64,000 nt of DNA, from the NCBI GenBank assembly GCA_914767715.1, contig OU612070.1, positions 18,276,025-18,340,024 of the forward strand. Direction: 5' to 3'. Shown in pieces: positions 25,240-36,352 of the stretch (positions are counted from its first letter, which is position 1; each line of letters starts with the position of its first letter). This DNA is from Membranipora membranacea. Its lineage: Eukaryota > Bryozoa > Gymnolaemata > Cheilostomatida > Membraniporidae. A program made the translations under genes and the position numbers. A model generated the notes under the pieces. The model saw only the letters and a program-made list of their open reading frames with translations. It did not search any database and was not told the origin of the DNA.

Positions 25240-26011
25240 ATCTAGCCGTGAGATCAGCTTGTATATTGACATATGAGGTGACATCATACACTCAATGATA
25301 AACCAAACAGGACGGCACATACGGCACGAAAAATAGCAAATTGACCGCAATAAGCTGTCAAATCTACTGCAGTTTTCAAACTCAAACTCCGATAGAAAAT
25401 GATCAAGACATATCAATATAAAAGCTGGATAGTCGGCTACAAATAGATGATAACACCATTGCTACGAAACAATTCAATTCATATACTAATAGTTCATATA
25501 ACGTGCTGTGCAAGTCTACACTGCTTGCACATCGACTCTTGATACCAGTCTCTCTGCACCGTAGCGACAGTGCCACTGGCCCGATTGGCCCTATTTACCT
25601 TTTGCCTATAAAGCTCACTTTTTCCCAGTTTGGGTTGGGGTGACTTTTCAGTCTGGGAACTCAAACACATTTGGATCACTCCAAACGGTACGGTGCAAAG
25701 ATACAAACCTGCGCACACAGGGCACAAAGTGCTCTAAGTCTATGGGTGTACTAACCTGCGCACACAGGGCACAAAGTGGTCTAAGTCTATGGGTCACATA
25801 CTTGTTTATGTAGTGTGTGTAAGTTGGTGATAGACTGTCTTAAATCAGTGATAGTAGACTGTGCTGTCTGCTGTTCTGCATTGTGTCGATCAGCAGCCCC
25901 TCGCGATCTATCCTTCAGCTCTAATATCGTATTTTTTAAATCTTCAGTCTCCTTATTGCTGCCCTGATCCTATCAATTGAGTAATCATGATCATAGGAAG
26001 CAGTCACAGAT

Positions 26012-26063
<52 letters not shown>

Positions 26064-29000
26064 ATGATTATATACTTTGATATACAATCTCTATGATACA
26101 GTCACATAATTCCTCAATGACTTCTCTAACAATTCAGATACATCAACATGGAAATGAGCAACATTAAGACTACATTATTAGAATAAGTTCTCTGAGAAAA
26201 TACGAAATTTTTATATCATGATCAAATCTTTTGTCAGATTATGCTGACTATTGATTATAAAGCTATAATAACAATCTCAATGCCCTTTTTGAGCCAAATG
26301 AATCTATGTGGATATGGTTAGCGCACCCCTAGAGCTTGTATGGGTTGGATAAGCGGGGAGGGGGGACAGTGCATGGAGAGCTCGCCTTATTTCACAGTGA
26401 GGTTTGCCATCACACTACCAAACAAGCGCAGCTCATCTATATGTAGGGTACCACAGTAGCTCTGCACCATGAATCATGACCGCTGGCTGTGTTGATAGAA
26501 AACTCCCAATAGCAGAGCCTGGGGGGGGGGGGTAAAGGATGTGATATGTGTTATGTTTACTCTCAATGGTGCCCTCGATGAGGAGAGTGATGCCGGTAAC
26601 ACAAACTCTGTCAATCTTAGTCCGGACAGACAAGATTGATTTATGTATGGACATACTGTGTTTATATCACCTGACAGGTACGTAAGCTGCACATGATTGG
26701 TATAAACTACCAACTAAGTAATATGGCTTCCAGACATAATCACACAGTGATAACCCCTCACCTTGGTACTTTTATTTTTGAGGACAGACTGTGCTCGAAG
26801 CTTATAACGCTCAAACTCCTCTTTGAGCTGAGAATATTCATCGTCACATTTTTTATGTAGTTGTGTCTCATCCATGAAAATATCCCCAATTATAACTAAA
26901 ATACAGAGATATATATGTAACGGGTGTTACGTCTTACTCTGCCGTAGTAAACTGATTTGAAGTGATTATTCTATTTGGCGCTGTGGGTGTTGGTATGTGT
27001 TTGGGTGTAGTATGTCTATACTACACCTACGTCTACCTCCAAAATGAGCAACAGGAGCGAGCAGCCATATCGATGCTGCGTATTCACTCAAATTAATATT
27101 TTTTATATAACTTAAAACATAATTCTTATTATGGAACTAATTTTGTGTTGAGAAGATGTGAAGTACCAGATTCGAGATCTATGGCAGGTTACTCTGCGAC
27201 CACACTTTGTAATGTCAACGTCTACCGCTCGTTGAGCGATGATTTACATCAGCCATTGACTATGTAATTTTAACTGCTCACCATTATAATCAACCGAGCT
27301 ACTATATGTGTCACAAGCCTCTCGCAGTGAAGTTTTAAGCAGTTTCAGCTTATCGGCAATCTCTTCTATTCCCAGGTTTATATCATTTGGTTCAGGATTA
27401 GCTACTTTAGCCAGCGCTGTATTCTCCTGATCAAGCTGTAGAATAAACCTGAGAGGGATATATACACGTAACTCCATTATTACTGCAAATATTTAGATGT
27501 AATTAGGAGTTACCATCTCTCTGAGGTAAATGTTCAAAGAGAAGACAACTAACATTATATATTCTCTATTGACATATTCATTGCGATGGTATCACTGAAT
27601 TAGATTCTTCTCTTAGAATGGAAATAGTATCATTGCGTTATACGGTTAGGACACTAAACACAGGGACCCATCTGACTGTTATCTGATTGGCTGTCCCTAG
27701 TAGCATGAATAATTAGCCTGAGAAATTGTCTTGTTTACAAAATTGCAAACAGTAATTATACCCCATACAGTGTCGATGATTAGGGCATTTCTAGATTGCT
27801 ACTAGGGACTGGCTATTTTTGCAAGCCCTTTGTTTTGCAAAAGAAAGCTAATGATGCTATTCCAGATATGGAATTCAATGGATGGTATTAATAGCGTTAC
27901 ACTACAGGCCTGTAGTTCTAGAGGAGGCAGAGAGGCATTGGCTCCCTTAAAAAACCAAATACAGTGACCTAAAAACACTATAATCGAATAATCCGTGTCA
28001 GGATCATCTCCTCTGGGATTTCCATTTGTTAATTATATGCCTTAAATTGCTTGGGGAAGAGCTTACAGCAACCCTCCCAATGATGCTTTGGACTTGCCTC
28101 AGACTTTTGCCTCCCTGACCATTTTTTCTAAACTACGGCTCTGCACTATATGGGCATATAATAGTGAATCGATGTTCAGAGTTGACATCTTACCTGAGTA
28201 ACTCGATCCTTCAGTTTCTGTATATTTTGTTGATCAGTATATCTGAGTTTCTCATAGTTACCGACCATATCACTGAGTTGTGATACTTTATTCTCTAACT
28301 CACTTATCCTTAGCTCTGATTTCTTACCAATCTCTCCCAATCTTAGCTCAGCTTCATCTGCTCTACTCTGCTCTATTCAACACAACAACAATCTGAGTCT
28401 TAGCATTGTACTCGGTCGCAAACATACAATATTTGGACACAAATGAGTCTTAGCATATATCTCCGATTCTAGTTTACCTTTGGATATCTTTGCTCACTCA
28501 TAAAAAGAAGATCATGTCACTCATAAAAAGAAGATCATATCTGCAGAAGGCAGAGCTCACCTATAACCATATTTTGTGCATGCTGTTTTTTAATATCACC
28601 GATCTGCTGTTGTAGTTGACCCAGCATGACCTGCTGATTGGCTCGATTTTCTGCATCCTTCACCTTAAATCTCATCTGTTGAAGCTGATTGGTCAGATCT
28701 GAGATCATCACCTCATAGTTCTCTGTGTGAGTTGGTTGTTGTGATGTTATCAGCACTTCTTTTTTCAAATCTTCAATCTAGGGGAAAATAAAAAATTAGC
28801 GGTAAAAAAAATTGTGAAAGTATTTATTTGTAGGAAATTTTTGAGAATTTGCAAATACAAAATTTCTACTGTGTACTGGTCTTCTGACTGACTCATGGAA
28901 TGACATGTGACAGCATGGAGAGACATGCAGACAAGCTGGAAAGACTGCTAAACACTGCGATGGGCCATATAAGGCCAATAATCCTAACGATTACGCGGTG

Positions 29001-31368
29001 TTGCATAGGTTGGCAATGGTAGAAGAGAATGTGCACAACCCAAGTAGTGAAAAGTGGGCTTGCTAATTAGTGCCATCAACCCATTACTTTCTGGGGATGC
29101 TAACACAATTGGTAAGTACACTTGCTATTTACTGCCAGATGATTGGTGCTGCAGGAATCCTCACGGGGGAGCTTACAATGTATTGTTTCAGCCCCTAGCA
29201 CCCTAGGGTGTATATATCTCAATTATATTCTGTTTCTGTTGTTGATTTCTCAAAACTTCTATGCAATGATTATCAATAAAGTATCATCCCTTGCTCACCT
29301 GCGACCTGGTATAGAGGGGTGAGCCTTAATTATTACCTGGTGTAGAAGATCATCTCTCTCTATCATCCTATCGTTCACATTTTTATTCAGTTCTCTGAGC
29401 ATAGCGGCCTGATCGACCTGCTCCTTCTCTCTGTCCATCTGCTCACTTCTCAACTTTTTCCTCAGCTGCCAGTATACAATAATGTCCATATTTATGTCTG
29501 GCACTAATAATAATGGGGGCAGGGTCAGGAGCATAGAGTTATTATATAGTATAGTATATGATAACTCTACAGTCAGAAGTCTACAACCTTACTCAAGAGT
29601 TGGACAACTACATTATTTTTTACTCTGTGCCCCTACGGTATCACTATTTTCATAATTGGAACAGCTCTTTATCTGCTGGAACCATACATGGATAGATTTA
29701 CCGAAGTTTGACAACCTTGAATCACTTTAGATTACCGAATCGGAATAGCATTATAAATTTGTGTAGCTTTATAACATGTGAGACTGATGTGAGGTTCCTA
29801 CCTCCGTAACCTGTTGGACATTTCGAGAGTTATCCTCTGTCACACTCTGTAGTGATTCCTCTAGTGATGATAACCTCTCTTCATACTCTTGCTATAAATA
29901 AAACCTTGGCATATAAATAAATCAAATCAACAAATCAAATCAACTTTAATGGGTCTCACTCATCACATTAGCACATAATCACATAAGAAAAACATTCTTA
30001 ATATTCCAAACATTTTATGCCAACGTTGAAAAGAAACAAATAAATTCATCAAATCTCAAAGCCAGTTTGAGATAGAGAGCATGAGACTTGAGGTCTAGGA
30101 TATTCCTATACTGAAACAGAGTCATAAATGATCTTTTACATGGTGATCAACATAATCTAACTATGAGGACAATTAACTGTATGCTGTGTTCCTAGTATCA
30201 GTGCTAGAAGTGCAACAAACAGCGACAAATATTGAAATGATTTAAACATCATTCTCAACCTATTTTTGATGATCCCAGCTTTTTTTGTACTGAGGAAATG
30301 GAGAACAGTCAGATTGCTGTACATGTCAAACTCCTGGTTAACATAATTATCGACTCAATTAATGATTTGCTATCTGACTTATAGAGTAAAACTAAGCCCA
30401 GATATTACCTTCAAAGTTTTCCTCTCAGCTATGGCAGCTGATTGTATTTTTTTCTTCTCCTCTAACAAGTCTGTCATAGAGTTGGTAAGACGTTCTAATT
30501 CAGCTTGTTGGGCATCTTCCTATAATTATAATGCATTTATATAAAAATAGCCGGTTAAAGTTATAACATAATTCAATCAATTGACAGATATAATTATTGG
30601 TTTCCACATTCAAGCTGAACCAGGAGGTAAATGGGTATTTATTTGCTTGATGTGTCTTTAAAACTATATTATTGGTGATTAAACAATGAGGTTTTTTTCT
30701 TATAAATGGAAAGTGGAACCAGTCTATATTCCTTGCAAAATTAGGAAGACTTTAAAAATACTATCATAGAGTGGGGATAATAACACAATTAAATAACACG
30801 TCGGAAGCAGTTGCCTCTGTTGGCCAATATGAAATTATGATGAAACAGAAAAATTTAGTATCAAGTACTTTTCCTAAAAGAAAAGGATTTTGCAGAGTAC
30901 ATACCTGATGCTCAGCGTCTGTCTCAGCTCCACTCTCCTCCTCAGATTGAGAGGCTGTCTGCTGTTTCTGTAGCTTCTTCTTACTGGCGGCTGATCTCAG
31001 AGATCTAACTGTGGCCTGTAGAGTCTCATTCTCCTTCACCTGACTCTTATAAGCCACAACTAGATCTGTATAATCATTGATTGGTATTTATGTCAAAAAG
31101 TCAGTTTAGCATATCAAACAAATATCCATCTTGTTGGGAAATCTCTTGAATACAATGACAATGTAAAGTTTCCAATGGGTAGGTACGCTTATAAATCATT
31201 GCTTTAAAATGCACACTATGAAGTGGTTGAAATGTATCATTCTAAGGGGTGATCTTAACTTTGATTCCAGGCTGCGAACAACAAACCTTTTAATTTTGTC
31301 TCATATTTATGCAGTTTCTCTTTTTGACTCTCCAGCGTCCTCAATAAATCACTTTTAGATTCAGCCAT
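23794..31368 (-). CDS. GCC1: GRIP-domain golgin GCC1 (GCC88)
   Basis: Coiled-coil tether of the trans-Golgi network, recruited through its GRIP domain by Arl1-type GTPases. Thirteen exons: 31368-31287, 31065-30905, 30519-30409, 29891-29802, 29465-29337, 28777-28561, 28372-28194, 27435-27282, 26895-26762, 25969-25802, 24962-24795, 24414-24210, 23990-23794; phases close to 664 residues (the human protein is about 775). The N-terminus (LKDLVVAYKSQVKENETLQ) matches GCC1. The middle is almost wholly coiled coil and includes EEFERYKLRAQSVLKNKS, a phrase conserved in golgins. The C-terminal GRIP domain (about 605-655) reads NLEYLKNIVYRYM and ITTILHFSPQE, closer to GCC1 than to GCC2. The start ATG lies at the beginning of an exon whose 5' part is untranslated. 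It is head-to-head with PPP1R14 and tail-to-tail with the nuclear receptor. Confidence 0.93.
25205..25240. repeat. (TA)n microsatellite in a GCC1 intron
   Basis: A pure TA run of about 35 bp. A second, longer run of the same type lies at about 26013-26060 in the neighbouring intron. Confidence 0.9.
25704..25797. repeat. Tandem duplication of 47 bp next to a GCC1 exon
   Basis: Two copies of AACCTGCGCACACAGGGCAC followed by AAAGTG(C/G)TCTAAGTCTATGGG lie head to tail. The second copy ends 4 bp before the splice donor side of the exon ending at 25802. Confidence 0.85.
27905..28146. mobile_element. Dispersed ~230-bp repeat, copy A
   Basis: Starts GGCCTGTAGTTCTAGAGGAG and ends TTTCTAAACTACGGCT, so the outer parts form imperfect inverted repeats (GGCC.GTAGTT). 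A second copy in the same orientation, similar throughout, is at about 43827-44042 in SWT1. Shared internal phrases include AAATTGCTTGGGG/AAATTGCTTAGGG and TTTTGCCTCCC. No coding potential; probably a MITE. Sits in a GCC1 intron. Confidence 0.65.
29535..29568. repeat. AT-rich micropalindrome (AGAGTTATTATATA family), copy A
   Basis: Begins AGAGTTATTATATAG and ends TATATGATAACTCT, complementary apart from one or two positions. The same arms form a 36-bp palindrome at 37203-37238. Lies in a GCC1 intron. No clear flanking duplication. Confidence 0.5.
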
Positions 31369-31640
31369 CACTGTGGAGTATTGTAATCAGGTCTAAAAAA
31401 TATAACTAACATCAACAGAATACAGGTATTCGCCTCTCTGCGTATCAGTGTGATACATGCAATATGGAGGTATTTTATGATCAGCAGGCTTTGGATTATA
31501 GCAGGGCAGCTCTGACCAGACAAAACTAAGCTAACAAGGTCCCACTGCACTTGCAGGCTAGCCTAGCATGGGGGGAGAGTAGTCTAGGCCAAGCCCAGTG
31601 ACAGTACCAACGTGGCCATAACCACATCATCAACTTCAAC

Positions 31641-32026
31641 CACAGACAGCAGGTCACTGACAGTTGATTTGATGAATTGCAGCCTTGTGTGTGTGTGGTT
31701 TGTGTTTGTTGTGGTGAAGATCAAGATGGGAAGCTGTGCATGAACCAAGTTATCGCGGCTGCGCAGCTTCTGTACCCGCCAATTGCGTTGCTCAGATGAG
31801 TCACTTTTCTCGCATTGGTCAGAACATTAAACTTCCGAAAGTTTAATATTCTGACTAATGAGAGAGAAGTGACTCATCTGAGCAACGTAATTGGCGGGTA
31901 CAAAAGCTGCGCAGCCGTGATAACTTGGTTCATGCACAGCTTCCCATCTTCACCACAACAAACACAAACCACACACACACAAGGCTGCAACTCATCAAAT
32001 CAACTGTCAGTGACCTGCTGTCTGTG
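31641..32026. mobile_element. Full-length foldback element, CACAGACAGC family
   Basis: A near-perfect hairpin: arms of about 190 bp (31641-31831 and 31837-32026) with a centre around TTAAACTTCCGAAAGTTTAA. The flanks CTTCAAC at 31634-31640 and 32027-32033 are identical, with an 8-bp match if the first C of the element is included. The outer 40 bp are those of the short element at 10129-10218. The arms contain a GTGTGTGTGTGG stretch. No open frame. If transcribed, it would give a long double-stranded RNA. Confidence 0.9.
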
Positions 32027-32114
32027 CTTCAACCAAGTGATACTGATTGTCGTTGTCATACATTACTGCATAAGTTAGTCCAAAGAGGGCTAGTCTAAGC
32101 TAATCATTCATTCA

Positions 32115-32149
32115 TAGCCTGTCTTGACAAAGCTTATCAAGACAGGCTA
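32115..32149. mobile_element. 35-bp palindrome made of TAGCCTGTCT arms
   Basis: TAGCCTGTCTTGA(C)A and the matching TATCAAGACAGGCTA lie back to back. The arms are the termini of the foldback at 11440-11702 with almost all internal sequence missing. No convincing target duplication. Confidence 0.65.
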
Positions 32150-32926
32150 TCTAAGTCAGTGTGTTCACCTGAACTAGACCTTTTTATGGCGCTGGAAAAG
32201 ATAGAGTGAATATAGAGTTACCTTAGCAAGATCCAGGATAAATGACAAGTAAAAGTCCCTATAATCCTGATAGAGAGATATAGAAAATCTCCAAGTCAAC
32301 TCTCATAACACCGGATGTGAATGGCTTTTAACCTTGACACAGAATGGTAGATTGAATCTCAAATAAGGGTGGGTGCGTACCCGTATCAGAGTGTCATATG
32401 CATAGCCCGAACAAATATTGTTGTCGTATTCATGCACCGACTCAATACAACTGCAAAACCTTGATGCAATTAAATATCTGTAGACTAATGGACAACCAAA
32501 TTTCATATAAATGATCTTCATACAGCATTGGTCTATCTTTTTAATCCTTTACAAGCAACAATGAAAGATACCAAACAGGTTTTGACTTGTTAGTAGTATT
32601 TCATATGCGGAGTTACACGGCAGTGAGGGGTTCGAGCAGACCATATCATAACATCAACAGGTGCTTGCAGATGATTAGCACGAATAGAGTTGATGAGTCT
32701 GTATAGCATATAATTGATGATAACCATTGAATATTTGTACAGCTAGTGATAGCAGCTGACTCAGTTAGAATTTTTAAATTTGTGGATTGAAAAGAGTTCA
32801 CTTTGAGACAACAAATTTGTCAATACACAGACACCAGATTATTCTTTATTTTGCCGCATATCAGCATATCAGCGTAATACTTTCTGTGGTGCTAAATTGT
32901 AATAGCTAGAATACACTCAACATACA

Positions 32927-35900
32927 ATGTCTAACACTGTGGCAATAAACGAAAAAGAAGTCAAATTCAATGACGCTGAAGAGATTGACTATTCTGCAAG
33001 AACTCTGGAGAAGAAAAGAAATCTCACGATGAAATATGGACAAGAACAGAGGAATCTAATAAGAAAGAGACTTAGAGTGGAAAATTGGTTAGACGCAGAA
33101 CTACACCGACTCTACGGAATAACAGTGAGTTTTCTAATATATTCACTTTTGTTGTGCTGATTGTAGTTTCTTCTTCTCGTTCAGCTGTATTGATAATCCG
33201 AATGTGTTTCTCCATGATAGACAAGAGATCTCGTCTGTCTATTGTATCGATTCTCACTGATAGTACTACCATTGTCGGTCCAGGCTAAGTGTAATCTACA
33301 ACAGGTATAGGAACAGACTGTGATAGTCAAATGGCCGTGGATAGTTGTTTAGCAATTACAATATTACCTAATAAATTATTAAATCTTGGTGCTATGAGCA
33401 ACCAGGACATGTAACAGCAGAAAGGTTATAAGCTGATGCTTCTGATAGTTAAATACTGAAAAGCCATAGTAATTATATAACAGCGTATGCGTATACACAT
33501 ATATAAGACATATATGCACATCATAACCTATGGTATTCTATTCTGTGATAATATCCGATTCTCAATATGGGGAAACCAGCTGATCTTAGACTATGACTCA
33601 TGCAAGACATACCGCTGAGATTTTCTTACTTGATGTATTAACATGTGATGTATTAATATGTTGTGTGGTGGTGGTCCTTATACATCTGGTTACCAGCAGA
33701 TTGCCAAGCAATCAATCATCTATGTTATACTTAGACAAGTAGGGCTTATTTATGCTAGTTTGATAAATTATTACATATAGTACATCGTAATATATCGTAC
33801 ATTATCTTGGTATAGAATCCGGGTAGAACAATGTATATCAGATCAGATAAAGTCATCAGCTAACAAGTATTAAGGCTCAAATTACCTAATAACTGGGATG
33901 TTTTCAATTTTAATGCCAGGGCAGCCCTTGGCTGGCATGTGAATGTTATATTGCTGCATTCAAGGAAGGTCAACTATTCATAACATAAAGTATGAAATCT
34001 ATCTGTACAGCATTCCCCCCAAGGATACCGCGGTCATAAATAAATAGGAATGGATAAAGCCTGATTAAATGTGCTCAGAAGATTGTGCGTGTGTGTTTGT
34101 AAAAGCTCCTGAAGTCAGTCGGTATAGCACCAAAATACAAAAAGGAAGAAAAGTTTGGTATCAGATGGCTATGCTCTTTTTTGTCTTACTAGATCTCACT
34201 TATTCAAGCGTTCTTATGCTCATCATTTTGCCACACAGCAAGACATCATTGGCCTCAGGCCTCATACATCTCAGCCTTTGCTATAAGATGCTGAAAAGTT
34301 GTAATGATGGTCTCTGTAATATTCCAGGATCCGAATGAGACATATCCGTGTGACCCAGATATAGACGATATTATGGGACTGAAGACCGAAGAGGAGAAGA
34401 GAGTTACTATAAAGGTTTGTGCTATTCTACATTCTCTCTTATTTTAGAGTATTGACGGAGAGGGGGGGGGGGGGTTTATAGCCTCCTCCTGAATGCCATA
34501 ATATTAAATTCACAGGTTTTAATTTCATATCATCATTCAAGTCAGATTTTAACTCACATGAGAAATAGACGCATATTTCCAGATCTCCATCATTGGTGGC
34601 AGTATACTTTGCTCAAAACCTTAGTTCTAAAAAGGATGCTTACAACAATCGGTCAATCAAAAGCATTTATATATATCATATAGATTTCTTTCTTCCCTAT
34701 AATTTTACTGTGTGTATGTTATTCATAGAGTGAGTAAGAAGTTTGTGACCTCATTGCATAATTGAACCTCTTCTGGGATTACAGATGTTTTTGAAAACAC
34801 TGCTGGGGATTTGACCTTCCTTCATGAATCAGCGTGTTCACCACAAAAACATATAGACATATCTTATGTTCAGGCCATAGAAGTTTTCAACAGTGTGCTT
34901 CTATATACGGATTTCTGCATAATTATTCAAATGCCAGACTTGGGATAAAAGCTCTGAAGAGGCATCAAAAAATTGTATACTGTTAGAATCTAAGCACAAT
35001 AAGCGCATTAGTTTTGTACGATCATCTCTGATAACGCACTGTGGCTCTCTTTATTGGTGAAGCAAGATTATGATATCCAGGAAATAAAATATCATGGTGA
35101 CATAAAGCCAATAACATGATTCAGAGTTTTTTGCAATGTTTTGATGAATTTGGACTTAGCACCACTTCTCTTCGCCATGGCAATCTAAGGGGAAATTTGT
35201 GATATTATGTATAATTTGGTCATGGACGTATTTTGAGAGAAGATTCCCAATTTGCCAGTCATCAAATAACATGACATCAGATGATACATTTTCAACCATG
35301 AATGACATTTTGTGGTTTTGCGACTAAGACTGAGATCAGGTGACAGTGGTGCAGTAGACATTCATACCCTAGTTGGACCTTGATAGGACAGACCGGATAT
35401 AACTATATGTTGTGATTAGGTTAAGCAGATGTTGCTGTAACAACAATAAGATCTTGCATGGAATACTGTGTACGGTGGTGTGTGTGTTATTGTTGCTTTC
35501 ATGTGTGTTTGAAATCTCTTGCCAAGAAGACTGATGTGAAGACAAATCAGATATAATTTGGTTATGCAGCGGTTCCTCTTACCAATTCTATCAACCTCAA
35601 GGATTGGTAGCAATGATGATTTAGCCATCACAATGTATATCTAGAGGTGCTTTAGACTGTGTAGGTAGTGTATTAGTTTAATAAGACTTATCTCTTGTTC
35701 TCAAATCCACAGTGTGTGTGTATCCTACACTGCTGATCTGATGCTATGTTTGTTTTTGTAGGAGCTCTTAGGATCGTGTAAACAAACAGATCAAGTCATT
35801 CAGGTAGGTCTTGTCTGGTTAAGTCTCCACATGTGTTGATAGATAACTAACTTGTTTTTGATAGCATTTCTATTCATGATATAGGTGGAGAGTGAATAAG

Positions 35901-36352
35901 TGATTCTAGTTTAGTAACAACAACTGAACTATGAATTGGTTGTTGTGTGTAACCAAGGAGTGAGCTAGACTCCTTGGTATGGTATAACAAACCAAGGTAC
36001 AGACACAACTGATGTTTGATACACGCACACATACACCCATCAATCTGAGCATTCCCCTACTCTAAACTGGCCAACCTCTTTGTGATATTTATTCAGCCAG
36101 GAGTTGCTGGCGCCTACAGGACAATGAGAAATCAGCAATCTTAGTCATAAAAATTGAAAAAAAGAAAGGAAATTCCACTCGATTACCGAATACCATCATA
36201 ATGCATTTAGTAGCTCTGAATTTTCATCCGCTGTGCTGTTTAGACTAGTTCAGCCTTAGAGGACAGCAAAGAAATGTCACACTCCAATCTTTCTTCATTT
36301 ATTGCAGCAATTTGTGGAGGATTTGTTGGAGAAACTGGAAAGCTTATTGTGA
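32927..36352 (+). CDS. PPP1R14: Protein phosphatase 1 inhibitor, PPP1R14 (CPI-17/PHI-1) family
   Basis: Small cytosolic inhibitor of PP1, classically of myosin light-chain phosphatase, activated by phosphorylation of one Thr by PKC/ROCK-type kinases. Four exons: 32927-33124, 34328-34414, 35762-35803 and 36308-36352; phases close to 123 residues (vertebrate members are about 120-150). The inhibitory segment is NLTMKYGQEQRNLIRKRL, with the candidate phospho-acceptor Thr34 in the position of CPI-17 Thr38 (usual context VTVKYDR). It continues with ENWLDAELHRLYGI, an acidic CDPDIDDIMGL and the C-terminal helices ELLGSCKQTDQVIQ and QFVEDLLEKLESLL, exactly the family order. The ATG is the first in the frame and is preceded by an AT-rich leader. 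It is head-to-head with GCC1. Assignment to one vertebrate paralogue is not attempted. Confidence 0.94.
35955..35977. mobile_element. 23-bp micro-foldback (CAAGGAGT family)
   Basis: CAAGGAGT and ACTCCTTG arms around a 7-nt centre, extended by AC/GT on the outside. Lies in the last intron of PPP1R14. A flanking duplication is doubtful: GTGTAAC on the left against GTATAAC offset by 5 nt on the right. Confidence 0.5.

Larger units (their letters stand above)
31369..32926. other. Head-to-head intergenic region of GCC1 and PPP1R14
   Basis: About 1.56 kb between two divergent starts. The middle is occupied by the 386-bp foldback element, followed by a 35-bp palindrome at 32115-32149. Untranslated exons of either gene could lie here. 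No CpG-rich or TATA-type core is evident. Confidence 0.5.
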
